Source: Acidovorax radicis N35
GTDB taxonomy: Bacteria > Pseudomonadota > Gammaproteobacteria > Burkholderiales > Burkholderiaceae_C
Reading direction: 5' to 3'
Length of the DNA: 64,000 nucleotides
NCBI RefSeq assembly: GCF_000204195.1
Contig: NZ_AFBG01000019.1
Coordinates: 824,211 to 888,210 of the forward strand
The position numbers and the translations under genes were made by a program. Each line of letters begins with the position of its first letter. Within the stretch, counting starts at the first letter, position 1. Of the stretch, positions 18,301-26,052 are shown one piece after another. Under the pieces are notes generated by a model, which was given only the letters and a program-made list of their open reading frames with translations, had not been told where the DNA came from and did no database searches.

Positions 18301-19196
18301 TTGGGGTGCATCCACAAATCGCCCAGCTTGGCGACTTCGGAATAGTCGGGCGTGATGGACACGACCTTAGTGCCCTTGTAGCGCACCTCGGTCAAAAAGT
18401 GCGCATCGGGCGTGCGCGTCTGGGGCACGTTGGAACCCCAGGCAATGATGTACGAGCTGTTGTACCAGTCGGCCGACTCGGGCACGTCGGTCTGCTCACC
18501 CCAAACTTGCGGACTGCTCGGGGGCAGGTCGCAGTACCAGTCGTAAAAGCTCATGCACACGCCGCCGATCAGGCTGAGATAGCGGCTGCCCGCGGCGTAC
18601 GAAATCATCGACATCGCCGGGATGGGCGAGAAGCCGATGATGCGGTCCGGCCCGTGCTTCTTGATGGTGTACACGTTGGCCGCAGCGATCATCTGGTTCA
18701 CTTCTTCCCAGGTGCTGCGCACGAAGCCGCCCAGGCCCCGTTGCTTTTGCCATTCGCGTTTGGAGGCATCGTTCTCGACGATGCTGGCCCAGGCGTCCAC
18801 CGGGCTCTTGGCGAGGGCAATGGCGGCGCGCCAATGCTTGAGCAGGCGGCCACGCACCATGGGGTACTTCACGCGGTTGGCGCTGTACAGGTACCAGCTG
18901 TAGCTGGCGCCACGCGCACAGCCACGGGGCTCGTGGTTGGGCAGGTCGGGGCGGGTGCGGGGGTAGTCGGTCTGCTGGGTTTCCCAGGTGACGATGCCGC
19001 CCTTGACGTAGATCTTCCAGCTGCAGCTGCCCGTGCAGTTCACGCCGTGCGTGCTGCGCACGATCTTGTCGTGCGCCCAGCGGTCGCGGTAGGCGTCTTC
19101 CCAGGTGCGGTCTTCACCGTTGGTTTCGCCGTGGCCTTGGGAAAAGGTCTCGCGGGGCTGCGAGAAGTACGAAAGGCGATCGAGGAAATGGCTCAT
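15393..19196 (-). CDS. narG: Respiratory nitrate reductase, alpha (molybdenum) subunit
   Basis: 1267 residues, the normal NarG length. The N-terminal STHGVNCTGSCSWKIYVKGG and the later GCARGASYSW give the His/Cys ligands of the FS0 cluster. The Asp that coordinates molybdenum is expected near YNSSYIIAWGSNVPQTRTPD. NarG reduces nitrate to nitrite with Mo-bisMGD on the cytoplasmic face of the membrane, and has no Tat signal. It follows narK2 by 34 bp, too short for an independent strong promoter, so narK1K2GHJI probably form one operon. Confidence 0.97.
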   Translation of the reverse strand: MSHFLDRLSYFSQPRETFSQGHGETNGEDRTWEDAYRDRWAHDKIVRSTHGVNCTGSCSWKIYVKGGIVTWETQQTDYPRTRPDLPNHEPRGCARGASYSWYLYSANRVKYPMVRGRLLKHWRAAIALAKSPVDAWASIVENDASKREWQKQRGLGGFVRSTWEEVNQMIAAANVYTIKKHGPDRIIGFSPIPAMSMISYAAGSRYLSLIGGVCMSFYDWYCDLPPSSPQVWGEQTDVPESADWYNSSYIIAWGSNVPQTRTPDAHFLTEVRYKGTKVVSITPDYSEVAKLGDLWMHPKQGTDAAVAMAMGHVILNEFYFKDGGKGRSAYFDDYARRYTDLPLLVVLKEKKLPDGRTVMVPDRYVRASDFPNKLDQSNNPDWKTVGYDELGQVTLPNGSIGFRWGADGRPDQGLWNLENKEARTGNTVKLKLSVIEDGEQAHDVADVGFPYFGGVATPNFTANEQGGDVMVRRVPVTHLELEGHEAQGRVMVATVFDLLAGSYGIDRGLPGEEPGGSYDADRPFTPAWQEKITGVPREQIITVARQFADNAHKTHGKSMVIIGAAMNHWYHSDMNYRGIINMLMLCGCIGQSGGGWAHYVGQEKLRPQTGWTALAFALDWIRPPRQMNSTSFFYAHTDQWRYEKLGMEEILSPLADQRAYHGAQIDYNVRAERMGWLPSAPQLKTNPMQVAKDAAAKGMDAKDYVVQSLKDGSLTMSCEDPDHPANWPRNMFVWRSNILGSSGKGHEYFLKHLLGTTHGVQGKDLGKDEAKPEEVQWHANAPEGKLDLLVTLDFRMSTTCLYSDIVLPTATWYEKNDLNTSDMHPFIHPLSTAVDPAWQAKSDWEIYKGFAKAVSEVSVGHLGVEKDVVLTPIMHDTPGEMAQPYGVRDWKKGECELIPGKTAPQVTVVERDYPNLYKRFTALGPLMDKAGNGGKGIGWNTQTEVGQLGDLNGRVKEEGVTQGMPRIVTDIDATEVVMMLAPETNGHVACKAWEALGKQTGRDHVHLALHREDEKIRFRDIQAQPRKIISSPTWSGLESEKVSYNAGYTNVHEYIPWRTLTGRQQFYQDHPWMRDFGEGFVSYRPPVHLKTLEEVEGKKPNGNREIALNFITPHQKWGIHSTYSDNLMMLTLNRGGSVVWLSEDDAKSAGIVDNDWVELFNANGAIAARAVVSQRVNPGMVMMYHSQEKIINTPGSEITGTRGGIHNSVTRIVLKPTHMIGGYAQLSYGFNYYGTIGTNRDEFVLVRKMDRVDWLDDEPVSSTAARA

Positions 19197-19230
19197 CGGG
19201 GGCTCCTTTTTCTGTTCTGTCCAGGGGTGA

Positions 19231-20640
19231 TCAGCAAGGCATCTCGGCGTGCTTGCGTGCGTAGTACCACCAGGTGATCACGATGCAAACGAGATAGAAA
19301 GCGAAAAATGTCCACAGCGCCGCATGGGGGCTGCCAGTCAGGGCAATCGAGCTGCCATAGCTTTTGGGGATGAAGAACCCGCCATAGGCGGCCATGGCGG
19401 CTGTGAAGCCCAGCGTGGCAGCGCCCAGCGTGTTGCCTTCCTTGTTGGCCTGGGCCACGGCAGCGGTGTTGCGGGGGTCCACACCGCGCATGGCTTCGGT
19501 CAGGAAAATCACGGGGATCATGCGGAAGGTGGAGCCGTTGCCGATGCCGGTGGTGAGGAACAGCACCAGGAAGCACACAAAGAAGCCTGCAAACTGGCCT
19601 TCGTTACCCGCCGAGGGCAGGAAGAACGTGACGCCCACCACCGCCATGGCCATGACGATGAAGTTCCACAGCGTGACGCGCGCACCGCCGAGCTTGTCGG
19701 CCATCCAGCCGCCAAACGGGCGGATCACCGCGCCCACCAGCGGGCCCAGCCAGGCGTAGGCCAGGGGGTTCACGCCAGGGAACTGGCTCTTGATGAGGAG
19801 CGGGAATCCTGCGGCATAGCCGATGAAGGAGCCGAAGGTGCCGAGGTACAGCACGCACATCAGCCAGTTGTGCTTGCGCTTGAAGATGGCGGCCTGGGCG
19901 GCGAACGAGGCGCGCGCGTCGGCGATGTCGTTCATGCCGAACCAGGCGGCCAGCGCCGTCAGCGCAATCCATGGCACCCAGATGAAGGCGGCGTTCTGCG
20001 TCCACACCTGCACGGTCTGGCCGTTCTTCACAATGGTCTGACCTTCGCCGCCAAAGATGCCGAAGATGCCGGCCGTGACCACCAGCGGGCTCAGGAACTG
20101 CACCACCGACACGCCCAGGTTGCCCAGGCCCGCGTTCACGCCCAGCGCCGAGCCCTTGCGCTCCTTCGGAAAGAAGAAGCTGATGTTGGCCATGCTGGAG
20201 CTGAAGTTGCCGCCGCCCAGGCCGCACAGCAGCGCCAGGATGAGCATGGTGGGGTACGCGGTGGTGTTGTCCTGCACCGCAAAGCCGATGCCAATCGCAG
20301 GGATCAGCAGCGAGGCGGTGGAGATCGCCGTCCAGCGGCGCCCACCCACGAGCGGCACCATGAACGAGTAGAAGATGCGCAGCGTGGCGCCCGAAAGCGC
20401 GGGCGCTGCCGCCAGCCAGAACAGCTGGTTGGTCGAATACTTGAAGCCCAGGCCTGGCAGGCTCACGGCGACCACGCTCCAGACCTGCCAGATGGCAAAG
20501 GCCAGGAACAGCGCGGGCACCGAGATCCACAGGTTGAGCTTGGCGACGGCTTCGCCTTCGCGCTCCCAGAAGGACTTGTCCTCCGGGGTCCAGAGGGTGA
20601 GCAGGCGCCCCTGGCGCCCGCTGTTGGTGGTGGCAGACAT
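19231..20640 (-). CDS. narK2: Nitrate/nitrite transporter, NarK2 type (NarK/NasA MFS family)
   Basis: 469 residues from the ATG at 20640 (MSATTNSGRQGRLLTLWTPE) with twelve predicted membrane segments. The N-terminal LLTLWTPEDKSFWEREGEAVA resembles E. coli NarK, and the nitrate signature GLGGGNFSSSMANISFFFP and its second-half counterpart are present. Transporters of this type exchange external nitrate for internal nitrite. It lies directly upstream of narG and 20 bp downstream of narK1. The frame continues upstream of the chosen start but inside narK1. Confidence 0.9.
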   Translation of the reverse strand: MSATTNSGRQGRLLTLWTPEDKSFWEREGEAVAKLNLWISVPALFLAFAIWQVWSVVAVSLPGLGFKYSTNQLFWLAAAPALSGATLRIFYSFMVPLVGGRRWTAISTASLLIPAIGIGFAVQDNTTAYPTMLILALLCGLGGGNFSSSMANISFFFPKERKGSALGVNAGLGNLGVSVVQFLSPLVVTAGIFGIFGGEGQTIVKNGQTVQVWTQNAAFIWVPWIALTALAAWFGMNDIADARASFAAQAAIFKRKHNWLMCVLYLGTFGSFIGYAAGFPLLIKSQFPGVNPLAYAWLGPLVGAVIRPFGGWMADKLGGARVTLWNFIVMAMAVVGVTFFLPSAGNEGQFAGFFVCFLVLFLTTGIGNGSTFRMIPVIFLTEAMRGVDPRNTAAVAQANKEGNTLGAATLGFTAAMAAYGGFFIPKSYGSSIALTGSPHAALWTFFAFYLVCIVITWWYYARKHAEMPC

Positions 20641-20660
20641 GGTGAGGTTTCCTTGAAAAA

Positions 20661-21953
20661 TCAGCGGGTGGCAGGCTGTGCGACAGCGCCCTGCGAGCCC
20701 ATGAGACGGGTGTTGCGCACTTCGGTGAAGTACATCCAGATGAGCGAGACCCACACCACGCCATACATCAACATGAAGGCGCTGGAGCGGATGCCGGTGA
20801 GGTCCATGAGCGCACCAAACAGGATGGGCAGGATGAAGCCGCCGAGGCCACCGGCCAGGCCCACGATGCCGCTGATGGCGCCGATGTTGTGGGGGTAGTC
20901 ATCGCTGATGTACTTGAAGACACTGGCCTTGCCGAAGGCCCACGAAATGCCCAGCAGGAACATCAGGCCGGTGAACGCGTAGACGTTGAGACCCAGGTGG
21001 AAGGTCTTGGGGCCGTTGACGGTGAGGATGGTGAAATCGGTCTGTGGGTAGCTCAGCAGGAACAGGCAGATCCAGCTCACCCACATCACCCACCAGGTCA
21101 CGCTGTGGGCGCCGTACTTGTCGCTCAGCATGCCGCCGATGGCGCGCAGCACACCGCCCGGCAGCGAGAAGCAGGCCGCCAGCAAAGCCGCCACGCGGAT
21201 GTCGAGGCCAAACTCGCCCACGTAGTACTGCACCATCCACAGCGACAGCGCCACGTAGCCGCCGAACACGATGCTGTAGTACTGGCAGTACTTGAGCACC
21301 TTGGGGTCCTTGAGCGCCTTGAGCTGGTCGGTGAACTTGACGCTGCTGGGCACCAGGTGGGCCGGGTCGCTGTAGCTGAAGAGCCAGAACAGCACCACGG
21401 TGCCCAGCATGATGGCCGCATACACCTGCGGCACCATGGTCCAGCCAAAGGCCACCAGCAGCACCGGAGCCACGAACTTGTTCACGGCTGCGCCCGAATT
21501 GCCCGCGCCATACACCCCCATGGCCGTGCCCTGGCGGTGCTTCGGAAACCAGCGCGCCACATAGGGCGTACCCACCGAAAACGAGCCACCTGCCAGGCCC
21601 ACAAACAGGCCGATGGTGAGAAAGTGCCAGTATTCCGTGGCGTAGCCCATCATCCAGATGGCAGGCACGGTGGTGGCCATCACCGCAGTCATCACGATGC
21701 GGCCACCGAAGCGGTCGGTCCAGATGCCGAGCGGCACCCGCACCAGCGAGCCCGTGAGCACGGGCATGGACATGAGCAGCCCGAACTGCGTGGAGTTCAG
21801 GTTGAGCATCTTCTTGATGGGAATGCCGATGACGCCGAACATCATCCAGACCATGAAGCAGACGGTGAATGCGAAGGTGCTGACGATGAGCACCGACCAG
21901 GCCTGGCGGGTGCGCTGTGGGCTGTCGCCCGGGGGCAAAATGGTGTGTGCCAT
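20661..21953 (-). CDS. narK1: Nitrate transporter, NarK1 type (MFS)
   Basis: 430 residues from the ATG at 21953 (MAHTILPPGDSPQRTRQAW), preceded by a GA-rich ribosome-binding site (AGAGAAGAGGAA). Twelve membrane helices; motifs include VRVPLGIWTDRFGGR and the nitrate signature region GLAGGSFSVGTPYVARWFP. NarK1-type members are thought to bring nitrate in with protons, so that with narK2 the cell has both an uptake and an exchange system. It is the first gene of the narK1K2GHJI operon; about 390 bp separate it from narL. Confidence 0.9.
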   Translation of the reverse strand: MAHTILPPGDSPQRTRQAWSVLIVSTFAFTVCFMVWMMFGVIGIPIKKMLNLNSTQFGLLMSMPVLTGSLVRVPLGIWTDRFGGRIVMTAVMATTVPAIWMMGYATEYWHFLTIGLFVGLAGGSFSVGTPYVARWFPKHRQGTAMGVYGAGNSGAAVNKFVAPVLLVAFGWTMVPQVYAAIMLGTVVLFWLFSYSDPAHLVPSSVKFTDQLKALKDPKVLKYCQYYSIVFGGYVALSLWMVQYYVGEFGLDIRVAALLAACFSLPGGVLRAIGGMLSDKYGAHSVTWWVMWVSWICLFLLSYPQTDFTILTVNGPKTFHLGLNVYAFTGLMFLLGISWAFGKASVFKYISDDYPHNIGAISGIVGLAGGLGGFILPILFGALMDLTGIRSSAFMLMYGVVWVSLIWMYFTEVRNTRLMGSQGAVAQPATR

Positions 21954-22341
21954 TGCGCGGTTCCTCTTCTCTTTGCGTATGGCGGTATCGTCCCGCTTTG
22001 GGCACGCACTGCCTATCCTTCGCAAGGACACCTGGGGCGCGGCAGAAGGACTAGTCCGGGCCTACGCCACCGCGCCGGCCCATCGTCCGAAAGAACTATG
22101 GATGGATGACCAGGCAGGCGCGCGCAGCGGCGGGCCGGTTCGAGAGAGGAAATGCAGGGGAGGGACAGAGCACCAAGGCCCGCGGGCGCAACGCTGCAGC
22201 GGCGACGGGCTCCGCACCGAAAAAATTCAGCAAAAAATGCCGCCAGCGCTTGATAGGAAAGCGCAAATAACTATTGAAAATATAGCAAACACCACGCACA
22301 GGCGACTGCACGGCCGTGCGCGCAGCGAATCCGCTATTCGG
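21954..22341 (-). promoter_or_regulatory. Upstream region of the narK1K2GHJI operon
   Basis: About 390 bp between the narL stop and the narK1 start; it must carry the operon promoter. I see no FNR-type TTGAY-N4-RTCAA box and no clear pair of NarL heptamers here. A perfect 10-bp palindrome, GGACTAGTCC, lies at 22048-22057, roughly 95 bp before the narK1 start. A Comamonadaceae repeat occupies 22245-22288, close to the end of narL. Confidence 0.4.
22245..22288 (+). repeat. Comamonadaceae two-hairpin repeat, copy 1
   Basis: Contains AGCGCTTGATAGGAAAGCGC (first hairpin GCGCTT/AAGCGC) followed by CTATTGAAAATATAG, the second small hairpin, ending in ATAGCAAA. It lies between narK1 and narL, downstream of narL on its strand. 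Confidence 0.75.
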
Positions 22342-23121
22342 CTACTCCACGCGCTGGCGGTCTGAGGCGTAGACCGCCGCCTGCACGCGCGAGCTCAGGC
22401 CCAGCTTGCGCAGGATGTGCTGCACATGGATCTTGACGGTGGTCTCGGCGATGTCGAGCGTGCGCGCGATTTCCTTGTTGCTGGCACCCCGCGCGATCTC
22501 GCGCAGCACGTCTTCCTCGCGCGGCGACAGGGGCGCAGCGCCATGGGCGGCCTCGGGCGGCTGCGCGGTCGCGGCAGGCGCTGCGGGCGCGGCAGACGTA
22601 TTGGGCGCAATGAGCGCAGCCGCCTCGGCAACACCTTGCGACTGGAACGCTGCGACCAGCTTGCCCATGAGTTCGGGGCTCACCACCGGTTCGCCACGGG
22701 CCGCGCGGCGGATGGCCTGGGCCAGCAGGTCGCCGTCGATGGTCTTGAGCAAATAGCCCTGCGCGCCATTGCGCAGCGCGGCGGCCAGGTCCTGCCCGTC
22801 TTCGCTCACGGTGAGCATGAGCACGCGCGACGCAGGCGACACCTCGCGCAGGCCCCGGATGGCGTCCACGCCCATCACGCCGGGCAGGTGGTTGTCCAGC
22901 AGGATCACCTGGGGCTGCAGCTGGGGCGCCAGGCGCAGCGCCTCGGCAGCGTCACCCGCCTCGCCCACCACCTGCAGGCCCGCGTCCTGCCCCAGCAGCG
23001 CGATCAGCCCCCGGCGGAACAGCGTATGGTCGTCCACCACCAGCAGCGTCACCGGCGGTGGCGCCGGGACGTGGGGGACCACACCAGCAGGTGTTGCGAA
23101 AGGGATGGTGGAGGTCGTCAT
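22342..23121 (-). CDS. narL: Nitrate/nitrite response regulator NarL
   Basis: About 259 residues. The receiver domain starts at VTLLVVDDHTLFRRGLIALL, with the phospho-accepting Asp in VILLDNHLPGVMG and the conserved Lys in GYLLKTIDGD. A long Ala/Pro-rich linker leads to a LuxR-type helix-turn-helix domain (LSPREEDVLREIARGASNKE ... VKIHVQHILRKL). The ATG at 23121 overlaps the narX stop by four bases, which fixes the start. NarL should activate the nearby nar operon in response to nitrate and nitrite. Confidence 0.93.
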   Translation of the reverse strand: MTTSTIPFATPAGVVPHVPAPPPVTLLVVDDHTLFRRGLIALLGQDAGLQVVGEAGDAAEALRLAPQLQPQVILLDNHLPGVMGVDAIRGLREVSPASRVLMLTVSEDGQDLAAALRNGAQGYLLKTIDGDLLAQAIRRAARGEPVVSPELMGKLVAAFQSQGVAEAAALIAPNTSAAPAAPAATAQPPEAAHGAAPLSPREEDVLREIARGASNKEIARTLDIAETTVKIHVQHILRKLGLSSRVQAAVYASDRQRVE

Positions 23122-25106
23122 GGAGTGAGTGTTGCCACCCGGCCGTCGGCCAAGGCGGGATGGAATTCGCCGCCAGAAGCGGTGCCCTGGTCGATGGGCT
23201 CCGCAGCAGGACGCGGCGCAGGCTGTGCAGGCAGGGTGGTGGCGGAAGTCACGGTGGGCAGTTCGATGCACACGCGCGTGCCCTGGCCCGGGGTGGATTC
23301 GACCTGCAGGACGGCACCCACGCGGTGGGCCCGCTCCCGCATGATGCCCAGGCCCACATGCAGCGAATCGGGCGGCACCGTAGCCACGTCAAAGCCCTTT
23401 CCGTTGTCCTGCACCTCAAAGCGCCAGCGCGGATGCCGGTGCACCAGCAGGTCCACCCGCGTGGCGCCCGAATGCTTGCGCACGTTCGACAGTGCTTCCT
23501 GAACCATGTGCAGCACCTGAATCTGCAGGTCTGGCGCCAGCGGCAGGCCATGGCCCACCATGCCGAGCGTGGTGGCCATGCCGGTCTGGTGCTCGAACTT
23601 GGACAGCGTGGCCCGCAGGGCGGATTCAATGTCTTCCTCGCTGGTGCGGGTGCGAAAGTGCACCAGCAGCTCGCGCACGTCCGCATAACACTCGCGCACG
23701 CCCACATCCAGCTCGCCCATGCTGCGGTCGCGTTTGGCTTCGTCGCCACGGTTCACGGCGTCGCGCAACAGCTGCGTCTGGATCTTGAGGAAGGCCAGCG
23801 ACTGGGCGATGGAGTCGTGCAGCTCGCGCGCCAGCATGCTCCGCTCTTCGGCCACGGCGGCTTCGCGCTCCAGGGCATTGGCGCGCAGGCCTTCCATGGC
23901 GCTGGCCAGGTGGCGCGTCATGGCTTCGAGCAGGTCGCGCAGCTCGTCGGTCAGCTCGACGGGTGATCGGAAGAACAGGTCCACCTCGCCCAACAGGCGC
24001 TGCTGCATCTGTACGGGGATGGTCACCATGGTTTCAAAACCCGCTTCGCGGCAGTGGGGCAGCGCGACGTGGGTGGACGGCGTGATGGGGATGACCCGCG
24101 TGCGCGCCTGGGCCTGGGGCTGGCCGCACAGGCAACTGCCGGTGTGCAGGCAGTGCTCGCCCTCGGCCATGGAGCGCGGCAGGCCGTCTGCGGCCAGCAG
24201 CACATAACGTTCGTTGGCCTCGTTGGACCAGCGCACGGCGGCCGCATCGGCCCCGGCCACACGGCGGATCTGCTGCACGAAGCCCTGGGCCAGAAGCTCC
24301 AGGCTGCTGGCGGTGGAGGCCAGCGCACTCACCTCGTACAGTGCGGCCAGGCGCTGGTTCTGCACGGCGATGCTGGCCGTCTTTTCGCGCACCTTGTGCT
24401 CCAGATCGTCGTGCGATGCCTGCAACGCGTGTGCCATGAGATTGAAGCCCGCCGACAGCTGGCCGAACTCGTCATCGGTATCGACCGGCAGGCGCGTGCC
24501 CAGTTCGCCCTGGCGCAGCCTGGCCTGGGCCTGCTGCAAGCGTGCCACGGGGTTGATGACCAGCAGGTAGCTCACGGCCATGAAGGTCACGGCGGCCACG
24601 ATGGCCAGCGCCATCATGAACAGCTGGAACAGGTGCAAGGCCGCCGTCCAGCCTGCGATCTGGATTTCGATGGCATCGACAAACCCATCCACCTGCTGCA
24701 CAAACGCATCGGCCTGCGCCAGTGTCTGCGCACGGTCGGGTGGCAGCGTGGCCACCCAGCCGCTGCGCGCTTGCGCCCATTGGGTGCGAATGGCCTCAAA
24801 ACGCGTGCGGGTCTCGTCGCTCCAGGGCACGAACAGCGGGCGCGACGGATCACCCGTGCGCAGCAGATCCAGGCTCGCGTCGAACAGGCGGGCGCGCTCC
24901 TGCACCGCCTCGGCCGGTTCGGTCTGCAGCACCAGCACCATGCGCAGCATGTTCATGCGCAGGCGCCCCGCCTCGTTGACGGCGGCAGCCCCGCCTTCAA
25001 GCTTCCAGGTCACCCACAGCGTGAGGCTGATCGAGGCCAGCGCCACCAGCAAAAAGCCCGCGCCCATGGCCAGCAGTTTGGTGGTCAGTGTGGGCTTGGT
25101 GCGCAT
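23118..25106 (-). CDS. narX: Nitrate/nitrite sensor histidine kinase NarX
   Basis: About 662 residues from the ATG at 25106 (MRTKPTLTTKLLAMGAGFLL). Order: membrane helix (about 8-32), periplasmic four-helix sensor domain beginning with the nitrate-binding P-box (NEAGRLRMNMLRM), second helix (about 150-180), HAMP, a GAF-like module with clustered cysteines (HCLHTGSCLCG), the HisKA_3 dimer domain with the phospho-His in ARELHDSIAQSL, and a HATPase domain (NVRKHS, DNGKGFD, GLGIMRERA). It senses periplasmic nitrate and nitrite and phosphorylates NarL. An ATG six codons upstream is possible, but it would precede the predicted transcription start. Confidence 0.93.
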   Translation of the reverse strand: MRTKPTLTTKLLAMGAGFLLVALASISLTLWVTWKLEGGAAAVNEAGRLRMNMLRMVLVLQTEPAEAVQERARLFDASLDLLRTGDPSRPLFVPWSDETRTRFEAIRTQWAQARSGWVATLPPDRAQTLAQADAFVQQVDGFVDAIEIQIAGWTAALHLFQLFMMALAIVAAVTFMAVSYLLVINPVARLQQAQARLRQGELGTRLPVDTDDEFGQLSAGFNLMAHALQASHDDLEHKVREKTASIAVQNQRLAALYEVSALASTASSLELLAQGFVQQIRRVAGADAAAVRWSNEANERYVLLAADGLPRSMAEGEHCLHTGSCLCGQPQAQARTRVIPITPSTHVALPHCREAGFETMVTIPVQMQQRLLGEVDLFFRSPVELTDELRDLLEAMTRHLASAMEGLRANALEREAAVAEERSMLARELHDSIAQSLAFLKIQTQLLRDAVNRGDEAKRDRSMGELDVGVRECYADVRELLVHFRTRTSEEDIESALRATLSKFEHQTGMATTLGMVGHGLPLAPDLQIQVLHMVQEALSNVRKHSGATRVDLLVHRHPRWRFEVQDNGKGFDVATVPPDSLHVGLGIMRERAHRVGAVLQVESTPGQGTRVCIELPTVTSATTLPAQPAPRPAAEPIDQGTASGGEFHPALADGRVATLTP

Positions 25107-25113
25107 GCAGGGC

Positions 25114-25156
25114 AGTTTAGGCACCCAGCTTGCGCCGACTCTTGACCTAGGTCAAG
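25114..25156 (-). promoter_or_regulatory. FNR/DNR-type box and -10 element upstream of narX
   Basis: A perfect 16-bp palindrome, CTTGACCTAGGTCAAG, lies at 25141-25156 and matches the CRP/FNR-family site TTGAC-N4-GTCAA. On the minus strand, TAAACT occupies 25119-25114. With the box centre set at -41.5 this hexamer falls exactly at -12 to -7, the class II activator arrangement. The predicted transcription start is then at 25107 or 25106, i.e. at the narX ATG. The box is also 31.5 bp upstream of the chaN ATG on the other strand. Confidence 0.7.
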
Positions 25157-25179
25157 ACTGGCCCGCGTAGCATGGCGCC

Positions 25180-26046
25180 ATGCAACGACCCACACGCTCC
25201 CCCCTGCGGACCTGGCTGGCACTCGGCGGCACCCTGATGGCGCTGGCGGGCTGCGCGGGAGCCCCGCCCCCCGGCACCCTGGCCGCCACCCAGCCTGCCC
25301 CCCCATGGCCCGACCGCCTGCAGGCCCTGCTCCCCGCCGATGTGCTGCTGCTCGGCGAGCAGCACGATGCCCCCGACCACCAGCGCCTGCAGCGCGAAGC
25401 CGTGCTGTGGCTGGCGGCCCGGGGCCAGCTTGCCGCCGTGGTCCTGGAAATGGCCGAGAGCGGGCACCACACCCGGGCGCTGGCGCGCGACGCCACCGAA
25501 GCCCAGGCCCAGGCCGCACTGCAGTGGAACGATGCCGCCTGGCCATGGAAGGCCTATGGCCCCGTGGTCATGGCGGCCGTGGCCGCCGGTGTGCCGGTGC
25601 TGGGTGGCAACCTGCCCCGCGCCCAGATGCGCGCCGCGATGGGCGAAACCGCCTGGGACCAGCACCTGCCGGCCCCCGCACTGGCGTTGCAGCACCAGGC
25701 GCTGCGCGACGGCCACTGCGGCCTGCTGCCGGAATCGCAAATCCCGCCCATGGCCCGCATCCAGATCGCCCGCGACGCGCGCATGGCCCAGACCGCCCAG
25801 GAGGCGCTTCGCCCCGGGCAGACGGTGCTGCTGGTGGCCGGGGGCGGCCATGTGCTGCGTGGCCTGGGCGTGCCCACCCACTGGCCTGCCAATCTGGTAT
25901 CAAAAGTGGCCTTGGCGCAAGCAGGACAAGCGCCAAAAGCTATCAAAAATGATGCAGATACGGTGATCAACACCCCCGCCCTGCCCCCGCGCGATGCCTG
26001 TGCAGAGCTGCGCGCAAAATGGCGCCCGGCGTCCTCAGCGCCTTGA
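25180..26046 (+). CDS. ChaN family lipoprotein
   Basis: 288 residues. The N-terminus has a signal peptide with a lipobox (LMALAGC, Cys about 25). The body matches the ChaN/DUF399 family: ADVLLLGEQHDAPDHQRLQ, AAVVLEMAESGHH and PVLGGNLPRAQMR. Relatives bind haem cofacially and are suspected to take part in haem uptake or storage at the membrane. The gene is divergent from narX and shares the region with the FNR-type box. A copy of the Comamonadaceae repeat is read through in frame at about residues 240-258, giving an unusual Ala/Lys-rich C-terminal segment. A 14-bp palindrome, GCATGGCGCCATGC (25170-25183), covers the start codon. Confidence 0.8.
   Translation: MQRPTRSPLRTWLALGGTLMALAGCAGAPPPGTLAATQPAPPWPDRLQALLPADVLLLGEQHDAPDHQRLQREAVLWLAARGQLAAVVLEMAESGHHTRALARDATEAQAQAALQWNDAAWPWKAYGPVVMAAVAAGVPVLGGNLPRAQMRAAMGETAWDQHLPAPALALQHQALRDGHCGLLPESQIPPMARIQIARDARMAQTAQEALRPGQTVLLVAGGGHVLRGLGVPTHWPANLVSKVALAQAGQAPKAIKNDADTVINTPALPPRDACAELRAKWRPASSAP
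25897..25953 (+). repeat. Comamonadaceae repeat inside the chaN coding sequence, copy 2
   Basis: The core GGCGC...GCGCC hairpin with AAGCAGGACAA between, followed by AAAAGCTATCAAAAATGATG, matches the other copies including the TGGCC lead. It is read in frame as LVSKVALAQAGQAPKAIKND, near the protein's C-terminus. Confidence 0.65.
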
Positions 26047-26052
26047 GGTGAT

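Noticed and set aside
15393..19196. Very long open frame on the plus strand opposite narG
   Set aside because: A mirror frame caused by high GC and codon bias; narG has every family motif on the minus strand.
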